DNA of 15,860 bases from Candidatus Hydrogenedentes bacterium UBA2224 (GCA_002348185.1 DDYW01000205.1:3799-19658), one strand, 5' to 3'. Shown: positions 1 to 6,988, counted from the first letter of the stretch. Notes: generated by a model not told the origin, from the sequence alone. Program-made: numbers and translations.

Positions 1-31
<31 letters not shown>

Positions 32-48
32 TCAATGAGAGCAGGCAG

Positions 49-77
49 ATTTTAGCATACGCGCAGGGACGTGTCAA
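49..77 (-). promoter_or_regulatory. sigma-70 promoter of the tRNA-Gly gene
   Basis: On the minus strand TTGACA (77-72) is followed by a 17-base spacer and TAAAAT (54-49). This is a perfect -35 and a one-mismatch -10. The predicted start, near 42, lies about ten bases before the tRNA 5' end at 31, as expected for a short tRNA leader. Confidence 0.8.
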
Positions 78-302
78 CAAAACGGAGCACACGAAACGGG
101 CACACACCAGTCGGCCCGGTGGCGTGGGCGAACGCAGCGGCGGGTATACGGCGGAGGGGCAACGCGCGGCGCGATGTGGCGCGGGTCTGGAAGCATGCGG
201 CGGTGCTGCGTTGGGAGGGGCGGAACGGGTACAGCGGGGCTCAGGCGATACGGTGCGGCCGGGTTGGGCTCGCGGGTTTCGTCGAGACACTATCGGGGGG
301 GG

Positions 303-1115
303 CTATTTGCCCTCGCCGTTTCGGTCGGACGCGGTGACGCGTCCTTCGGTGACGGCGTCCTGGAGGATGCGCTTCATCAGGGGCGGGCAGCCGTTACATC
401 GGCGCTGGGCGGCAGCGTCTCCCCGGGGGATCGTGCGGGGGATGTGTTCGTCGCTCATGACGGCGTCGAGCTCTTTCTCGAAACAATGGCCCATGGCGTA
501 TTTCTTGTTTCCGTAGACGTAGCCGCAGGCATACATCTTTCCGGTCGGCCCGACGCAGGTCATCCCTTCGGGGATGGTGCAGTTTCCGGCCATGGTCTGG
601 CGGCCGTCGCAGTCGGCGATGTACACGCGAATGCCCAGTTCGCGGGGGACGGACATTTGCTCGGCGAGCTCGGCGTCTACGAACAGGCCGAACAGGTCCT
701 GATCGAGCGCGGCGAGTTTTTTGATTTCGCCCGCAGTGAGGGGTTGGTGGTAGACGTGCAGCCCCACGAGCATGCCGTGGGTCTCCTGGGCCCACGAACA
801 CATGGCGAGAATCTCGGGGTGGTTGTCGAGTCCCTGGCCCGCACTGACGACCACGCACTCGGTGCCCAGGGCGGCGGATTCGTCGAGGATGCTCAGCCAT
901 TCGTCGGCGGCGAGTGTCCGGTCGTTGGAGACATCCCCCTGGGCGAACTCGCTCTCGACCGGCGAGACGTAGATCCAGAGGTATTGCATGCGCTCGGGGT
1001 CCGCGCCGTTGCCGTGCTCTCGGGCGAGGCATCTTACCTGCCGCGCGATGTCCTGGGGCAATGAAAAAGGATTGGTCTTGTCGTAAATGGTATCCCAGCG
1101 TTTTTTGGAAGCCAC
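303..1115 (-). CDS. Radical-SAM-fold / SPASM-like protein lacking the SAM-cluster cysteines
   Basis: About 270 residues, reading from a GTG start at 1115 chosen because GAGGTG lies 6 bases upstream; an ATG at 1136 in the same frame has no ribosome binding site. The layout is that of a radical SAM enzyme. A first strand (residues 44-50), a helix starting near A70-E72, a strand with VVVSAG (88-93) in the place of the usual GGEP segment, and LTAGEIKKL (126-134) follow the normal order. The loop after strand 1 reads SPVESEF (51-57) where CxxxCxxC should be, so the SAM-binding [4Fe-4S] cluster has no ligands. The C-terminal part keeps a SPASM-like pattern: C179, C187, C197, C211 and a CNGCPP motif (240-245). 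The gene stands alone behind its own promoter-like region. Alternative: an auxiliary-cluster or scaffold protein derived from a radical SAM enzyme. Function unknown; the fold assignment is by motif order only. Confidence 0.65.
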   Translation of the reverse strand: MASKKRWDTIYDKTNPFSLPQDIARQVRCLAREHGNGADPERMQYLWIYVSPVESEFAQGDVSNDRTLAADEWLSILDESAALGTECVVVSAGQGLDNHPEILAMCSWAQETHGMLVGLHVYHQPLTAGEIKKLAALDQDLFGLFVDAELAEQMSVPRELGIRVYIADCDGRQTMAGNCTIPEGMTCVGPTGKMYACGYVYGNKKYAMGHCFEKELDAVMSDEHIPRTIPRGDAAAQRRCNGCPPLMKRILQDAVTEGRVTASDRNGEGK

Positions 1116-1361
1116 CGTGCTCACCTCGCCATACATGCTATTGCGCTGCGTTGTTCTTGATACAATGAAACTGACGGCCCGGTCCGAAGCATCGGCCCAC
1201 TGCATTTTCACCGTCACTGCCCCCGCAAATCACGGTGTTTCGGAACGCGCACAACCCGATTGACTAAACGTCAGGCCCAATTGAGTCAACAAACCGCCCT
1301 GCGTATTCAATTCCCGCACTTTGCATCAGAGGCGATTCAACTGCACCTGGATAGAACGTTT

Positions 1362-1399
1362 TGTGCAAAAAAACCTTCCCCACCCCGTCATTTTGCACA
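1362..1399. promoter_or_regulatory. 9-bp inverted repeat, possible operator
   Basis: TGTGCAAAA (1362-1370) and TTTTGCACA (1391-1399) are perfect inverted copies 20 bases apart. The right copy lies at the start point predicted from the TACAAT -10 box at 1406-1411, a typical position for a repressor operator. No cognate regulator gene is in the window, so the role is inferred. Confidence 0.4.
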
Positions 1400-1405
1400 G
1401 TTTAA

Positions 1406-1434
1406 ATTGTATCCACCCGCGCGGCGCGGCACAA
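1406..1434 (-). promoter_or_regulatory. Candidate promoter for the radical-SAM-fold gene
   Basis: Minus-strand TTGTGC (1434-1429), 17-base spacer, TACAAT (1411-1406). The -10 is good and the -35 weak. It would give a leader of roughly 280 bases before the GTG start. Confidence 0.4.
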
Positions 1435-1443
1435 CTCGGGGGC

Positions 1444-1473
1444 ATCGTAGGTCAACCCGGAGCGTTTTGTCAA
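1444..1473 (-). promoter_or_regulatory. Candidate sigma-70 promoter, minus strand
   Basis: Minus-strand TTGACA (1473-1468) is perfect; TACGAT (1449-1444) follows after 18 bases. It points toward the radical-SAM-fold gene and would give a long leader, so it may alternatively act together with the element at 1406-1434. Confidence 0.45.
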
Positions 1474-1555
1474 CCGCGTGCGTTTTCCTAACCCCTTGTC
1501 TTTGTGGACATTCGGCACATCGCCCACAGGCGATCCGGCCGGTCGCCGGGCCTCG

Positions 1556-2569
1556 TCACGGTTTTGCGGCATTCTTCCCCACCGCTTCCAGATACTGGGC
1601 AAAGTGCTCGGCGACTTTTCCGGAGGCAGCATCGCCCCGGTGCACGTAGAGGCGGTACCGGAGTTCGAAGCTGTCGTTGGGGTTCAGCGTCAGCGTTTCG
1701 TTATGCGGATAGGAGGCGCCGAGAAATCCGTAATGCCGGAACAGCCATCCCGGATGGGGATAGCCGGGATTCCCGGGATGCTGGAAGATGGCGACGCCGG
1801 ACACCGGGCCGTTGGGGCCGCCGGTCGAGGTGCAATCGGCCCAGGGGGTGTCGTATTCGGTCTGGTCGGCGTCGATGCCGCCCCGCGCCGTGGTGAACTG
1901 CATGGGTTTTCGGGCCTTGTCGGGGCGGTAACAGAGTCCGCCGTAGCCTTTGTTTTGCTCGGTGGCCCCGCGAATGGTCACGATCTCGCCGGAGACATTC
2001 GTGAACTTCAGGTAGACATCGATGGCGCGGCCCGCCTCATCCGAGCGGTGCACCACGAACTCAACATGCTCGCGCACCTTGGGTTCGGGATCGTCGTCAA
2101 ACACCCAGAGGTTTTCGACGGCGATCGTGGCGGCGTCCTTCGTGGTTTCGCGCGTCACCCACCGGTCGAAGACCTGCCGCACGCCATCGACCAGCCACAC
2201 ATCCATGGGCCGTTCGCCCGCGGTGCATCGGGGCCAGGTCCAGAAGACTCCGCGATGGTGGTAATGGTCGTCCGGAAAATCCTGCGTCAACACATCGCCG
2301 TCCAGACCATAGAGCGGGTGAATGTAGCTCATGCGCCGGAATTTTGCGTCCACCCCCTCGGGCGGCTCCACGAAGGTGTAGCGGTATGCCAGCACCGGCG
2401 TGTCCTCCTCGAACAGGTCGAGGGATTGGCCGGTGTCGTCGAGCCAGAACCCCTCCGCGGGCGCCTTCGCCGCCAAGCGCGGCTGGGCGTCCGGTTCCCC
2501 CGGGCCGGTCTGGCACGAAACCATCAGCCCCGTCAACACTCCGATCGCAATCACCCCGGCGACTCTCAT
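1556..2569 (-). CDS. DUF6807 ("PmoA"-family) lipoprotein
   Basis: A 337-residue protein. ATG at 2569 is preceded by GAGGGAG at six bases. Residues 1-18 form a signal peptide ending MVS-C19, a lipobox-like site; residue 20 is Gln, compatible with outer-membrane sorting. The body carries hallmark stretches of the family: PVLAYRY (58-64), YIHPLYGLDGDVLTQDF (82-98), DDHYHHRGVFW (100-110) and, further on, a GPNGPVSGVAIFQHPGNPGYP-like stretch. The family is often labelled methane oxygenase PmoA in databases, but it is unrelated to particulate methane monooxygenase; it is a beta-rich family found near carbohydrate-active and oxidoreductase genes in Planctomycetes and similar bacteria. The conserved His cluster at 102-105 may bind metal or substrate (inference). 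It is the last gene of the minus-strand cluster, about 96 bases after the membrane-protein gene. Confidence 0.75.
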   Translation of the reverse strand: MRVAGVIAIGVLTGLMVSCQTGPGEPDAQPRLAAKAPAEGFWLDDTGQSLDLFEEDTPVLAYRYTFVEPPEGVDAKFRRMSYIHPLYGLDGDVLTQDFPDDHYHHRGVFWTWPRCTAGERPMDVWLVDGVRQVFDRWVTRETTKDAATIAVENLWVFDDDPEPKVREHVEFVVHRSDEAGRAIDVYLKFTNVSGEIVTIRGATEQNKGYGGLCYRPDKARKPMQFTTARGGIDADQTEYDTPWADCTSTGGPNGPVSGVAIFQHPGNPGYPHPGWLFRHYGFLGASYPHNETLTLNPNDSFELRYRLYVHRGDAASGKVAEHFAQYLEAVGKNAAKP

Positions 2570-2665
2570 TCGTGGCTCCCTCTTGGTAGAAACGCGTGAG
2601 GCGACAGTCTATCACATGCGCGTGGCGCAAGAGCGGGTCCTGCGCATACCGCGCCGCGGTGCGTG

Positions 2666-3979
2666 TTACTCCTCGACCGGCGTTTCGACAAAGAACCGCC
2701 GGTGGGCGCCGTTCAGGGGCGTGTCATGCATGTTGATCGAGGCAAAGGTGAGGGCCACGAGAAGCAGCGCGACACACGCGATGGTGCAGAGCCACTGCAG
2801 TCCGCTTTCCGGCCGTTCCATCACCGCATGGTGCTGGTCTTTTCGGCCCCAGATGATCCACAGTGCCAGAAGCACCAGAAGAATCGGCACGTAGGCCGTG
2901 TGGGAAATGCCGAAATCGATCGGCTTGTAAAACAGGCCGGCGGTGATGTACGAGAACAGCGTATACAGGGTCAGATAACCGAAAAACATGCCCGGCACCA
3001 CGGCGACGGTCAGCGTGGACTTCCGTTCTCCATAACGCTGCCAAGAAAGCAGTTCCCCAACGGCCAGAAGGGCCGCGAGCACCCATGCGAAGATCTTCTG
3101 CCGGATCACAAACCCTACAACGTCGGCGATCTGCAGCGATTCCGCCAGGCTGGTCAGTTTGTCGGCGCGCACCGCCATGAGGTGGTTCACAAACGGAATG
3201 GCCACAAACAGAAACAGCAGCGCGAGCCAGTTGGCCGGCCGCGACGGCGCGATGGATGCGGGCCACGTCCGGGTAACCACGGCATACGCCATTCCCAGTC
3301 CGCCGCAGAAACCCAGCGTGAACTCCATCACGTTCCACCAGTTGTACGCGATATCCAGAGAGGAACCCATCACCTGCAGGAAATTTCCGACAGCGAATCC
3401 CAGCCCGCCGCCCAGGGCGCTGTAGGCCGCCACCCGCATTGCCCGGCCGTAACCCTCGCGGTACAGGTACCAGGCGAGCGCGACCGAGGCGCCAAGACAC
3501 GCCGCCCACAGTTCCGAGCGCGGCGGGGTCATGCGCCATTCGAACTGGTAGATGAGGAGCCCCCAGGCGAGCCAGGCCCCGGCCACCATCTCGGCGATCA
3601 GTCCGGCCCATTGGGGCTTGTGGTCGTCGGCCGACTCGAGCCCGAGTCCAAACAGCCCGCCGCCGAGAAAGCCATAGAGCCCCCCGATCACGGCCAGCAT
3701 CGAGAAGCCGTAAATCACGTCGATGACTTCGTTGCCCCGGCAGTAGCCAATGACGATTCCATAGCTCATGATCCCGCCGGCGCCCCAGCCGATGGCGCAC
3801 AGCGCCGCCAGCGCGGGGGCACGGCGCATCCAGCGCGGGTCGCGCATGCCGACCAGCAGCGCCAGCCCCCCGCAGCCGCCGGCCCACGCGGCGCCCCACT
3901 CATGCCCGAAATGGCCGCGAATCGCCCACGCCAAACCCAGCGCCAACGCGGTGAACAGCATTACATATCCCTTGCGCAT
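2666..3979 (-). CDS. Conserved multi-pass inner-membrane protein of unknown function
   Basis: A 437-residue, very hydrophobic protein with roughly ten or more membrane-spanning stretches spread along its length and a short hydrophilic C-terminal tail. The start is ATG at 3979, with AAGG six bases upstream; an ATG at 3985 is possible but sits directly on that site. The first membrane segment runs into RGHFGHE (21-27), a charged, His-containing motif at a membrane boundary that could be functional. A Gly-rich segment follows, and further Gly-rich helices (GGLYGFLGGGLFGLGL, SALGGGLGFAVG) suggest tight helix packing as in transporters. The gene begins 10 bases after the stop of the enolase-superfamily gene, so it is almost certainly co-transcribed. 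I do not recognise the family. A transporter for the cluster's substrate or product is a reasonable guess from context but is not shown by the sequence. Confidence 0.7.
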   Translation of the reverse strand: MRKGYVMLFTALALGLAWAIRGHFGHEWGAAWAGGCGGLALLVGMRDPRWMRRAPALAALCAIGWGAGGIMSYGIVIGYCRGNEVIDVIYGFSMLAVIGGLYGFLGGGLFGLGLESADDHKPQWAGLIAEMVAGAWLAWGLLIYQFEWRMTPPRSELWAACLGASVALAWYLYREGYGRAMRVAAYSALGGGLGFAVGNFLQVMGSSLDIAYNWWNVMEFTLGFCGGLGMAYAVVTRTWPASIAPSRPANWLALLFLFVAIPFVNHLMAVRADKLTSLAESLQIADVVGFVIRQKIFAWVLAALLAVGELLSWQRYGERKSTLTVAVVPGMFFGYLTLYTLFSYITAGLFYKPIDFGISHTAYVPILLVLLALWIIWGRKDQHHAVMERPESGLQWLCTIACVALLLVALTFASINMHDTPLNGAHRRFFVETPVEE

Positions 3980-3989
3980 CGTCATCCTT

Positions 3990-5213
3990 TCATGCGGAAT
4001 GCGTTGACCGTTCCGCAAGATCCCGGAGTTTGTCCTCGTCCACGTCAATGCCAAGCCCGGGGCCCGTCGGGAGCCTCAGTTTGCCCTGCTCCACCCGCAA
4101 CGGCCTGGCCAGCACACTCTCGCCCAGGAACTGCGGTCCGTTCAAGGCCGCGGGATACCGGAGCCCGTGCGCGCCATAGAGGAGCGCCGACGCCGCCAGG
4201 GCAATGTCCGGCTCGGTCAGGCCGCTTCCCAGAAACAGGAGCCCGGCGTCTTCCAGCAGGGCGATTTCGCGCCGTGCGGGCAACAACCCGGCGCACCGCG
4301 CCGGCTTCATGGCCACGCCGTCACAGCATTCCAGTTTGATGAACTCGACCAGGTCGTCGGGCGACACCACCCCTTCGTCAAGAATGATGGGCACCGCTCC
4401 CTGCCGCCGGAGGGCCTGGTAGCCGGTAATCCGGTTGGCCGGCAACGGCTGTTCAAACACGTCGAGGCCGGCGTCCGCGAGCTTCGGCGCCAGCGCCAGC
4501 GCCGTTGTCGCGTCATACGCCCCATTGGCGTCGCCCCACAGAAACCCTGTCGGCGCGAGACGCTTCACGATGCGGCACATCTCCAGATCGAAGGCGGGGT
4601 CGGGACCCAGCTTGACGTTGAAATGCTCGTAGCCGGCCTCCCGGCCCTTCCCGATGAGCGCCTCGATCTCATCCAGGGTCCTGGGATTGAGCGTCCAGCT
4701 CAACGTCAAGGTGTCCGGCAGGGTCCGCCCCCACAATTCCGGAAGGGTGCAGTTCAGCGCCTTGCCGATCAGGTCGTGGAGGGCGGTATCTACGCCGGCT
4801 TTCGCGATGGGCGCGCCGGTGGAAAATGAATTGGCGATCTCCCGGTTCATCGCGGCGTGAAGCGCATTCAGATCGAACGGGTTCTGGCCCAGCAGCACCG
4901 GCCGCAGGTACCGCTCGATGGTCGTGGTCACGCTCTCCAGGGTCTCATAGCTCCATCGCGGGCTTGGGATGCTCTCCCCCCACCCCACCGTGCCGTCGTC
5001 GGCCGTGATCTTCACCACGGCGGACGCGCGTCCGTACCCCGTCGGCCCTTCGAAGAACTTGAACCGCATCACGGTGGGATACCACACCGGGATCACCTCG
5101 ATGCCGGCGATGGTCAACGACGGCGCCGCGCCGGCCAGCGCGTCACGCGCCAGCGTGAACCCGGCCAGTCCCCCCGATAGCGCCTTCAGAAATCCTCGCC
5201 GCGTGGTCTTCAT
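3990..5213 (-). CDS. Tat-exported enolase-superfamily enzyme (mandelate racemase/muconate lactonizing type)
   Basis: A 407-residue protein with N-terminal capping domain and (beta/alpha)7-beta barrel. The N-terminus has a twin-arginine signal, TRRGFLKAL (4-12), followed by a hydrophobic stretch ending near ALAGA, so export in folded form is predicted. Metal ligands are in order: D228 (in GDANGAYD), E254 (in FEQPLP), D279 (in LDEG). Acid/base candidates are K201 (in FNVKLG) and K303 (in VAMKPAR). These fit the muconate lactonizing/dipeptide epimerase subgroup rather than the mandelate racemase subgroup, which uses a His. The first Lys of the usual KxK pair is Asn199. Reactions in this group are proton abstraction next to a carboxylate: epimerisation, cycloisomerisation or dehydration. 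Its start is 3 bases from the stop of the aldo/keto reductase gene. Substrate unknown. Confidence 0.85.
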   Translation of the reverse strand: MKTTRRGFLKALSGGLAGFTLARDALAGAAPSLTIAGIEVIPVWYPTVMRFKFFEGPTGYGRASAVVKITADDGTVGWGESIPSPRWSYETLESVTTTIERYLRPVLLGQNPFDLNALHAAMNREIANSFSTGAPIAKAGVDTALHDLIGKALNCTLPELWGRTLPDTLTLSWTLNPRTLDEIEALIGKGREAGYEHFNVKLGPDPAFDLEMCRIVKRLAPTGFLWGDANGAYDATTALALAPKLADAGLDVFEQPLPANRITGYQALRRQGAVPIILDEGVVSPDDLVEFIKLECCDGVAMKPARCAGLLPARREIALLEDAGLLFLGSGLTEPDIALAASALLYGAHGLRYPAALNGPQFLGESVLARPLRVEQGKLRLPTGPGLGIDVDEDKLRDLAERSTHSA

Positions 5214-5216
5214 ACT

Positions 5217-6212
5217 TCAGGCGGGCCCCTCCGTCTCCTCCGCCGCCGTGCGGATGATGGCCAGTTCGTCTTCGCTCAGGTCCAGGTCCGCCGCGGCCGC
5301 GTTCTCCTCCACCTGTGACGCATTCCTCGCGCCCGCGATCACCGTGGTGATGCCCGGTTGCGACAACGTCCAGCTCAGCATCACCTGGGCGAGCGTCGCG
5401 CGGTGTCCGTCGGCAATCGGCCGGACCTTCTCCAGCATATCGAGAACGCGCCTGCGGTTTTCAGGCGAAAACCAGCGGTTCCTGCTGCGGCCGTCCGTCT
5501 GGGGAAACTGCCGGTCCAGGGTCACCTTGCCCGTCAACAGGCCCTGAGCCAGCGGACTGTATGCCAGGACCCCGAGGTCATGAGTCCGGCAGAACGGGAG
5601 GATGTCCCGCTCGATGTCTCGGCGCAGGGCGTTGTAGGGCGACTGGCTGCTCACGATGCGCCCGCAACGCAGACACTCCTCCATCAGCCCGGCAGGGAAG
5701 TTGCTCACCCCGAAATAGCGGATCTTGCCCGCTTCCTGGAGTTTGAGCAGGGCGCCGATGGTCTCCTCCACCGGCGTGCCGGTTTCATCGGGCCAGTGGC
5801 ACTGGTACAGATCGATACAATCCGTCCCGAGGCGCGTGAGGCTGGCCTCACACTCTTCCCTGATGGAATCCGCTTTGAGGACGTGCGTGATGGCTCCCAC
5901 GTCTCCCTTGCCGGTGGCCGGGTCAAACGTGATCTCCTCGCCGGAAAGTCCCCAGCGCGAACCGCACTTGGTGGCAAGCAGCACCCGGTCGCGCAGGCCG
6001 CGAATGGCCTTCCCGACCACCCGCTCGCTGTGTCCCATTCCGTAAATCGCCGCGGTATCAATGCAGGTGATCCCCGCGTCCACCGCGTGGCGGATGGCCT
6101 CCACGGCTGCCTGGTCATCCGTGCCGCCCCACCAGAAGCCCCCGATGGCCCAGGCGCCGAATGTGACCGTCGGAACGTGCAGCTCGCTGTCTCCCAACTG
6201 CCGGTATTTCAT
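5217..6212 (-). CDS. Aldo/keto reductase
   Basis: A 331-residue protein of normal family length, with no signal peptide, so cytoplasmic. It has the NAD(P)H-dependent oxidoreductase TIM-barrel pattern with the full catalytic tetrad: D52 and Y57 in IDTAAIYGMGHSE, K82 in LATKCG, H139 in YQCHWPDE. Later conserved stretches include KIRYFGVSNF, SQSPYNAL and LAYSPLAQGLLTGK, with the C-terminal cofactor-binding segment TTVIAGARNASQVEENAAA. These resemble the bacterial AKR family that acts on sugars and related carbonyls. The start is ATG at 6212 with GGGGATG a few bases upstream. It is the first gene of the minus-strand cluster, so its upstream region should hold the operon promoter; none is convincing. 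Reaction: reversible reduction of a carbonyl to an alcohol; substrate not determined. Confidence 0.92.
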   Translation of the reverse strand: MKYRQLGDSELHVPTVTFGAWAIGGFWWGGTDDQAAVEAIRHAVDAGITCIDTAAIYGMGHSERVVGKAIRGLRDRVLLATKCGSRWGLSGEEITFDPATGKGDVGAITHVLKADSIREECEASLTRLGTDCIDLYQCHWPDETGTPVEETIGALLKLQEAGKIRYFGVSNFPAGLMEECLRCGRIVSSQSPYNALRRDIERDILPFCRTHDLGVLAYSPLAQGLLTGKVTLDRQFPQTDGRSRNRWFSPENRRRVLDMLEKVRPIADGHRATLAQVMLSWTLSQPGITTVIAGARNASQVEENAAAADLDLSEDELAIIRTAAEETEGPA

Positions 6213-6247
6213 TCAGTGCATCCCCACCGGGTGCAACCCCTCAAAGC

Positions 6248-6263
6248 GTTGTTCCAAAACAAC
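6248..6263. promoter_or_regulatory. Short inverted repeat upstream of the aldo/keto reductase gene
   Basis: GTTGTT-CCAA-AACAAC is a perfect 6-bp inverted repeat 36-51 bases before the reductase start codon. It could be an operator or a small leader hairpin. No regulator gene is nearby. Confidence 0.3.
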
Positions 6264-6440
6264 TTGAACCGCAAATACCCAACGAGAAACAGCCGCGGCA
6301 TGCAGATTACGCCGCGCTCCTCAGGCGCAGGCCCGCCGTTACGGCCGCTTCCATCGCCCGCAGAATGCGCCTCGGAGAGCCATGCCCTCGCCCGTGCGTG
6401 CACCTCCCGAAAAAGAGATGCCCGCTTACCGGCTTTAAGG

Positions 6441-6446
6441 TATAAT
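6441..6446 (+). promoter_or_regulatory. Consensus -10 box of the candidate RNA gene
   Basis: TATAAT is a perfect -10 element with no good -35 at the usual distance. It lies in AAGGTATAATGG, and transcription from about 6453 would run through the structured region to the terminator at 6735-6762. Confidence 0.5.
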
Positions 6447-6452
6447 GGATTC

Positions 6453-6762
6453 GATTGGGAAAGGCAAGACCCGCGTCACTGGCTTACGGGCCAGAGAGAC
6501 CTTGCTGAAGCACGGACGGATTTGCTAAAGTTGATGCGTATTCAAAGTTTCCCTGCCGTGTTCGAGGGATAGGGCGAAAATTGTACCTTAGAAATTGAAC
6601 CGGGAGCCCGATATCTGAGTAGCTGACGACATGCCCCCTCGACGGGGAAGCCGGAAGGCTGCCGTGAGGGCACCCCCTTAGTGGGTGAGGTTCAATTTTT
6701 CGTCCCGTCTACGGCACAGTGCGGGGAAGTAAAGAAGCGGGATTCTCGTAATCCCGCTTTTT
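6453..6762 (+). ncRNA. Candidate structured non-coding RNA, class not recognised
   Basis: Between a perfect TATAAT box and a strong terminator lies about 300 bases rich in local pairing and without a convincing reading frame. Stems seen: GCAAG/CTTGC (6464-6468 with 6501-6505) enclosing CTGGC/GCCAG (6479-6483 with 6490-6494); TCCCT/AGGGA (6550-6554 with 6565-6569); and a long-range 10-bp perfect stem AAATTGAACC/GGTTCAATTT (6592-6601 with 6689-6698). The last encloses a domain with CCCC/GGGG (6635-6647), AGCC-GGAA-GGCT (6649-6660, a GNRA-type loop) and CACCC/GGGTG (6671-6687). It does not match the conserved cores of RNase P, tmRNA or SRP RNA that I know. 6S RNA is not excluded, although the transcript ends do not pair. 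It could be a stand-alone RNA. The terminator and 450-base gap argue against a pilM leader. Confidence 0.5.
6735..6762 (+). terminator. Intrinsic terminator of the candidate RNA
   Basis: AAGCGGGATT (6735-6744), loop CTCGT, AATCCCGCTT (6750-6759), then a T run to 6762. The stem is perfect over ten pairs and followed by uridines in the plus direction. No plus-strand protein gene lies upstream of it within 6 kb, so it must end a transcript starting in this intergenic region. Confidence 0.85.
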
Positions 6763-6930
6763 CCATTTCACCGGGCGGCGCGTCACCGGCCCGCGTGGTC
6801 CGGACATGGCCAGGAGACACGCCATCCCGCCGCTTCGGACTGCCAGAACGGCAGCTTTTGTCCGCTACGACGGGAATCCGGCACCGTCCGGCCCACTTCG
6901 TTCCCCCCTCAGTCAACAGATAATTGTCAC

Positions 6931-6955
6931 AAAAACCGCTTTTTTCGGGGTTTTT
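6931..6955. terminator. Possible A/T-flanked hairpin
   Basis: AAAAACC (6931-6937) can pair with GGTTTTT (6949-6955) around an 11-base loop. The flanking A and T runs give a terminator-like shape on both strands. The stem has few G-C pairs, so this is weak; it lies just upstream of the sigma-54 promoter. Confidence 0.25.
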
Positions 6956-6973
6956 CACCTTGGATACCCCACG

Positions 6974-6988
6974 TGGCACGAGCTTTGC
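6974..6988 (+). promoter_or_regulatory. Sigma-54 (RpoN) -24/-12 promoter upstream of pilM
   Basis: TGGCACG-AGCT-TTGC matches the sigma-54 consensus (TGGCACG-N4-TTGC) at every base, with GG at 6975-6976 and GC at 6987-6988. Transcription would start near 7000, about 215 bases before pilM. Sigma-54 promoters need an enhancer-binding activator; type IV pilus genes are classic targets (pilA under PilR in Pseudomonas and Myxococcus). An imperfect palindrome, GTCAACAGATAATTGTCAC (6912-6930), 45-60 bases upstream is a possible activator site. Confidence 0.75.

Larger units (their letters stand above)
1116..1555. other. Intergenic region with promoter-like elements
   Basis: No convincing gene is present. 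The region holds two candidate minus-strand promoters (1444-1473 and 1406-1434), a 9-base inverted repeat (1362-1399), and a second inverted pair TTGACT/AGTCAA (about 1260-1289). All precede the radical-SAM-fold gene. No clear terminator for the upstream lipoprotein gene was found. Confidence 0.5.

Noticed and set aside
1556..2569. Naming the DUF6807 protein as particulate methane monooxygenase subunit A
   Set aside because: The database nickname PmoA is misleading; the sequence is a soluble exported lipoprotein without the membrane helices of true PmoA.
2663..4339. 558-codon plus-strand open frame
   Set aside because: It lies opposite the membrane protein and the enolase-superfamily gene; its Arg/Pro/Gln-rich translation is the usual antisense shadow in GC-rich DNA.
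6209..6403. 64-codon minus-strand open frame upstream of the aldo/keto reductase gene
   Set aside because: No ribosome binding site and no recognisable pattern; it overlaps the reductase start and is more likely leader DNA.
6463..6506. Resemblance to the B12 box (GCCAGAGAGACCTTGC versus the cobalamin riboswitch's GCCAGGAGACCTGCC)
   Set aside because: The rest of the cobalamin core is missing or far too close together, and an extra base breaks the box; there is no cobalamin-related gene downstream.
6644..6665. GCCGGAAGG loop resembling SRP RNA domain IV
   Set aside because: The asymmetric internal loop (AGCAG) and flanking conserved bases of SRP RNA are absent; here the GGAA loop is capped by a simple 4-bp stem.
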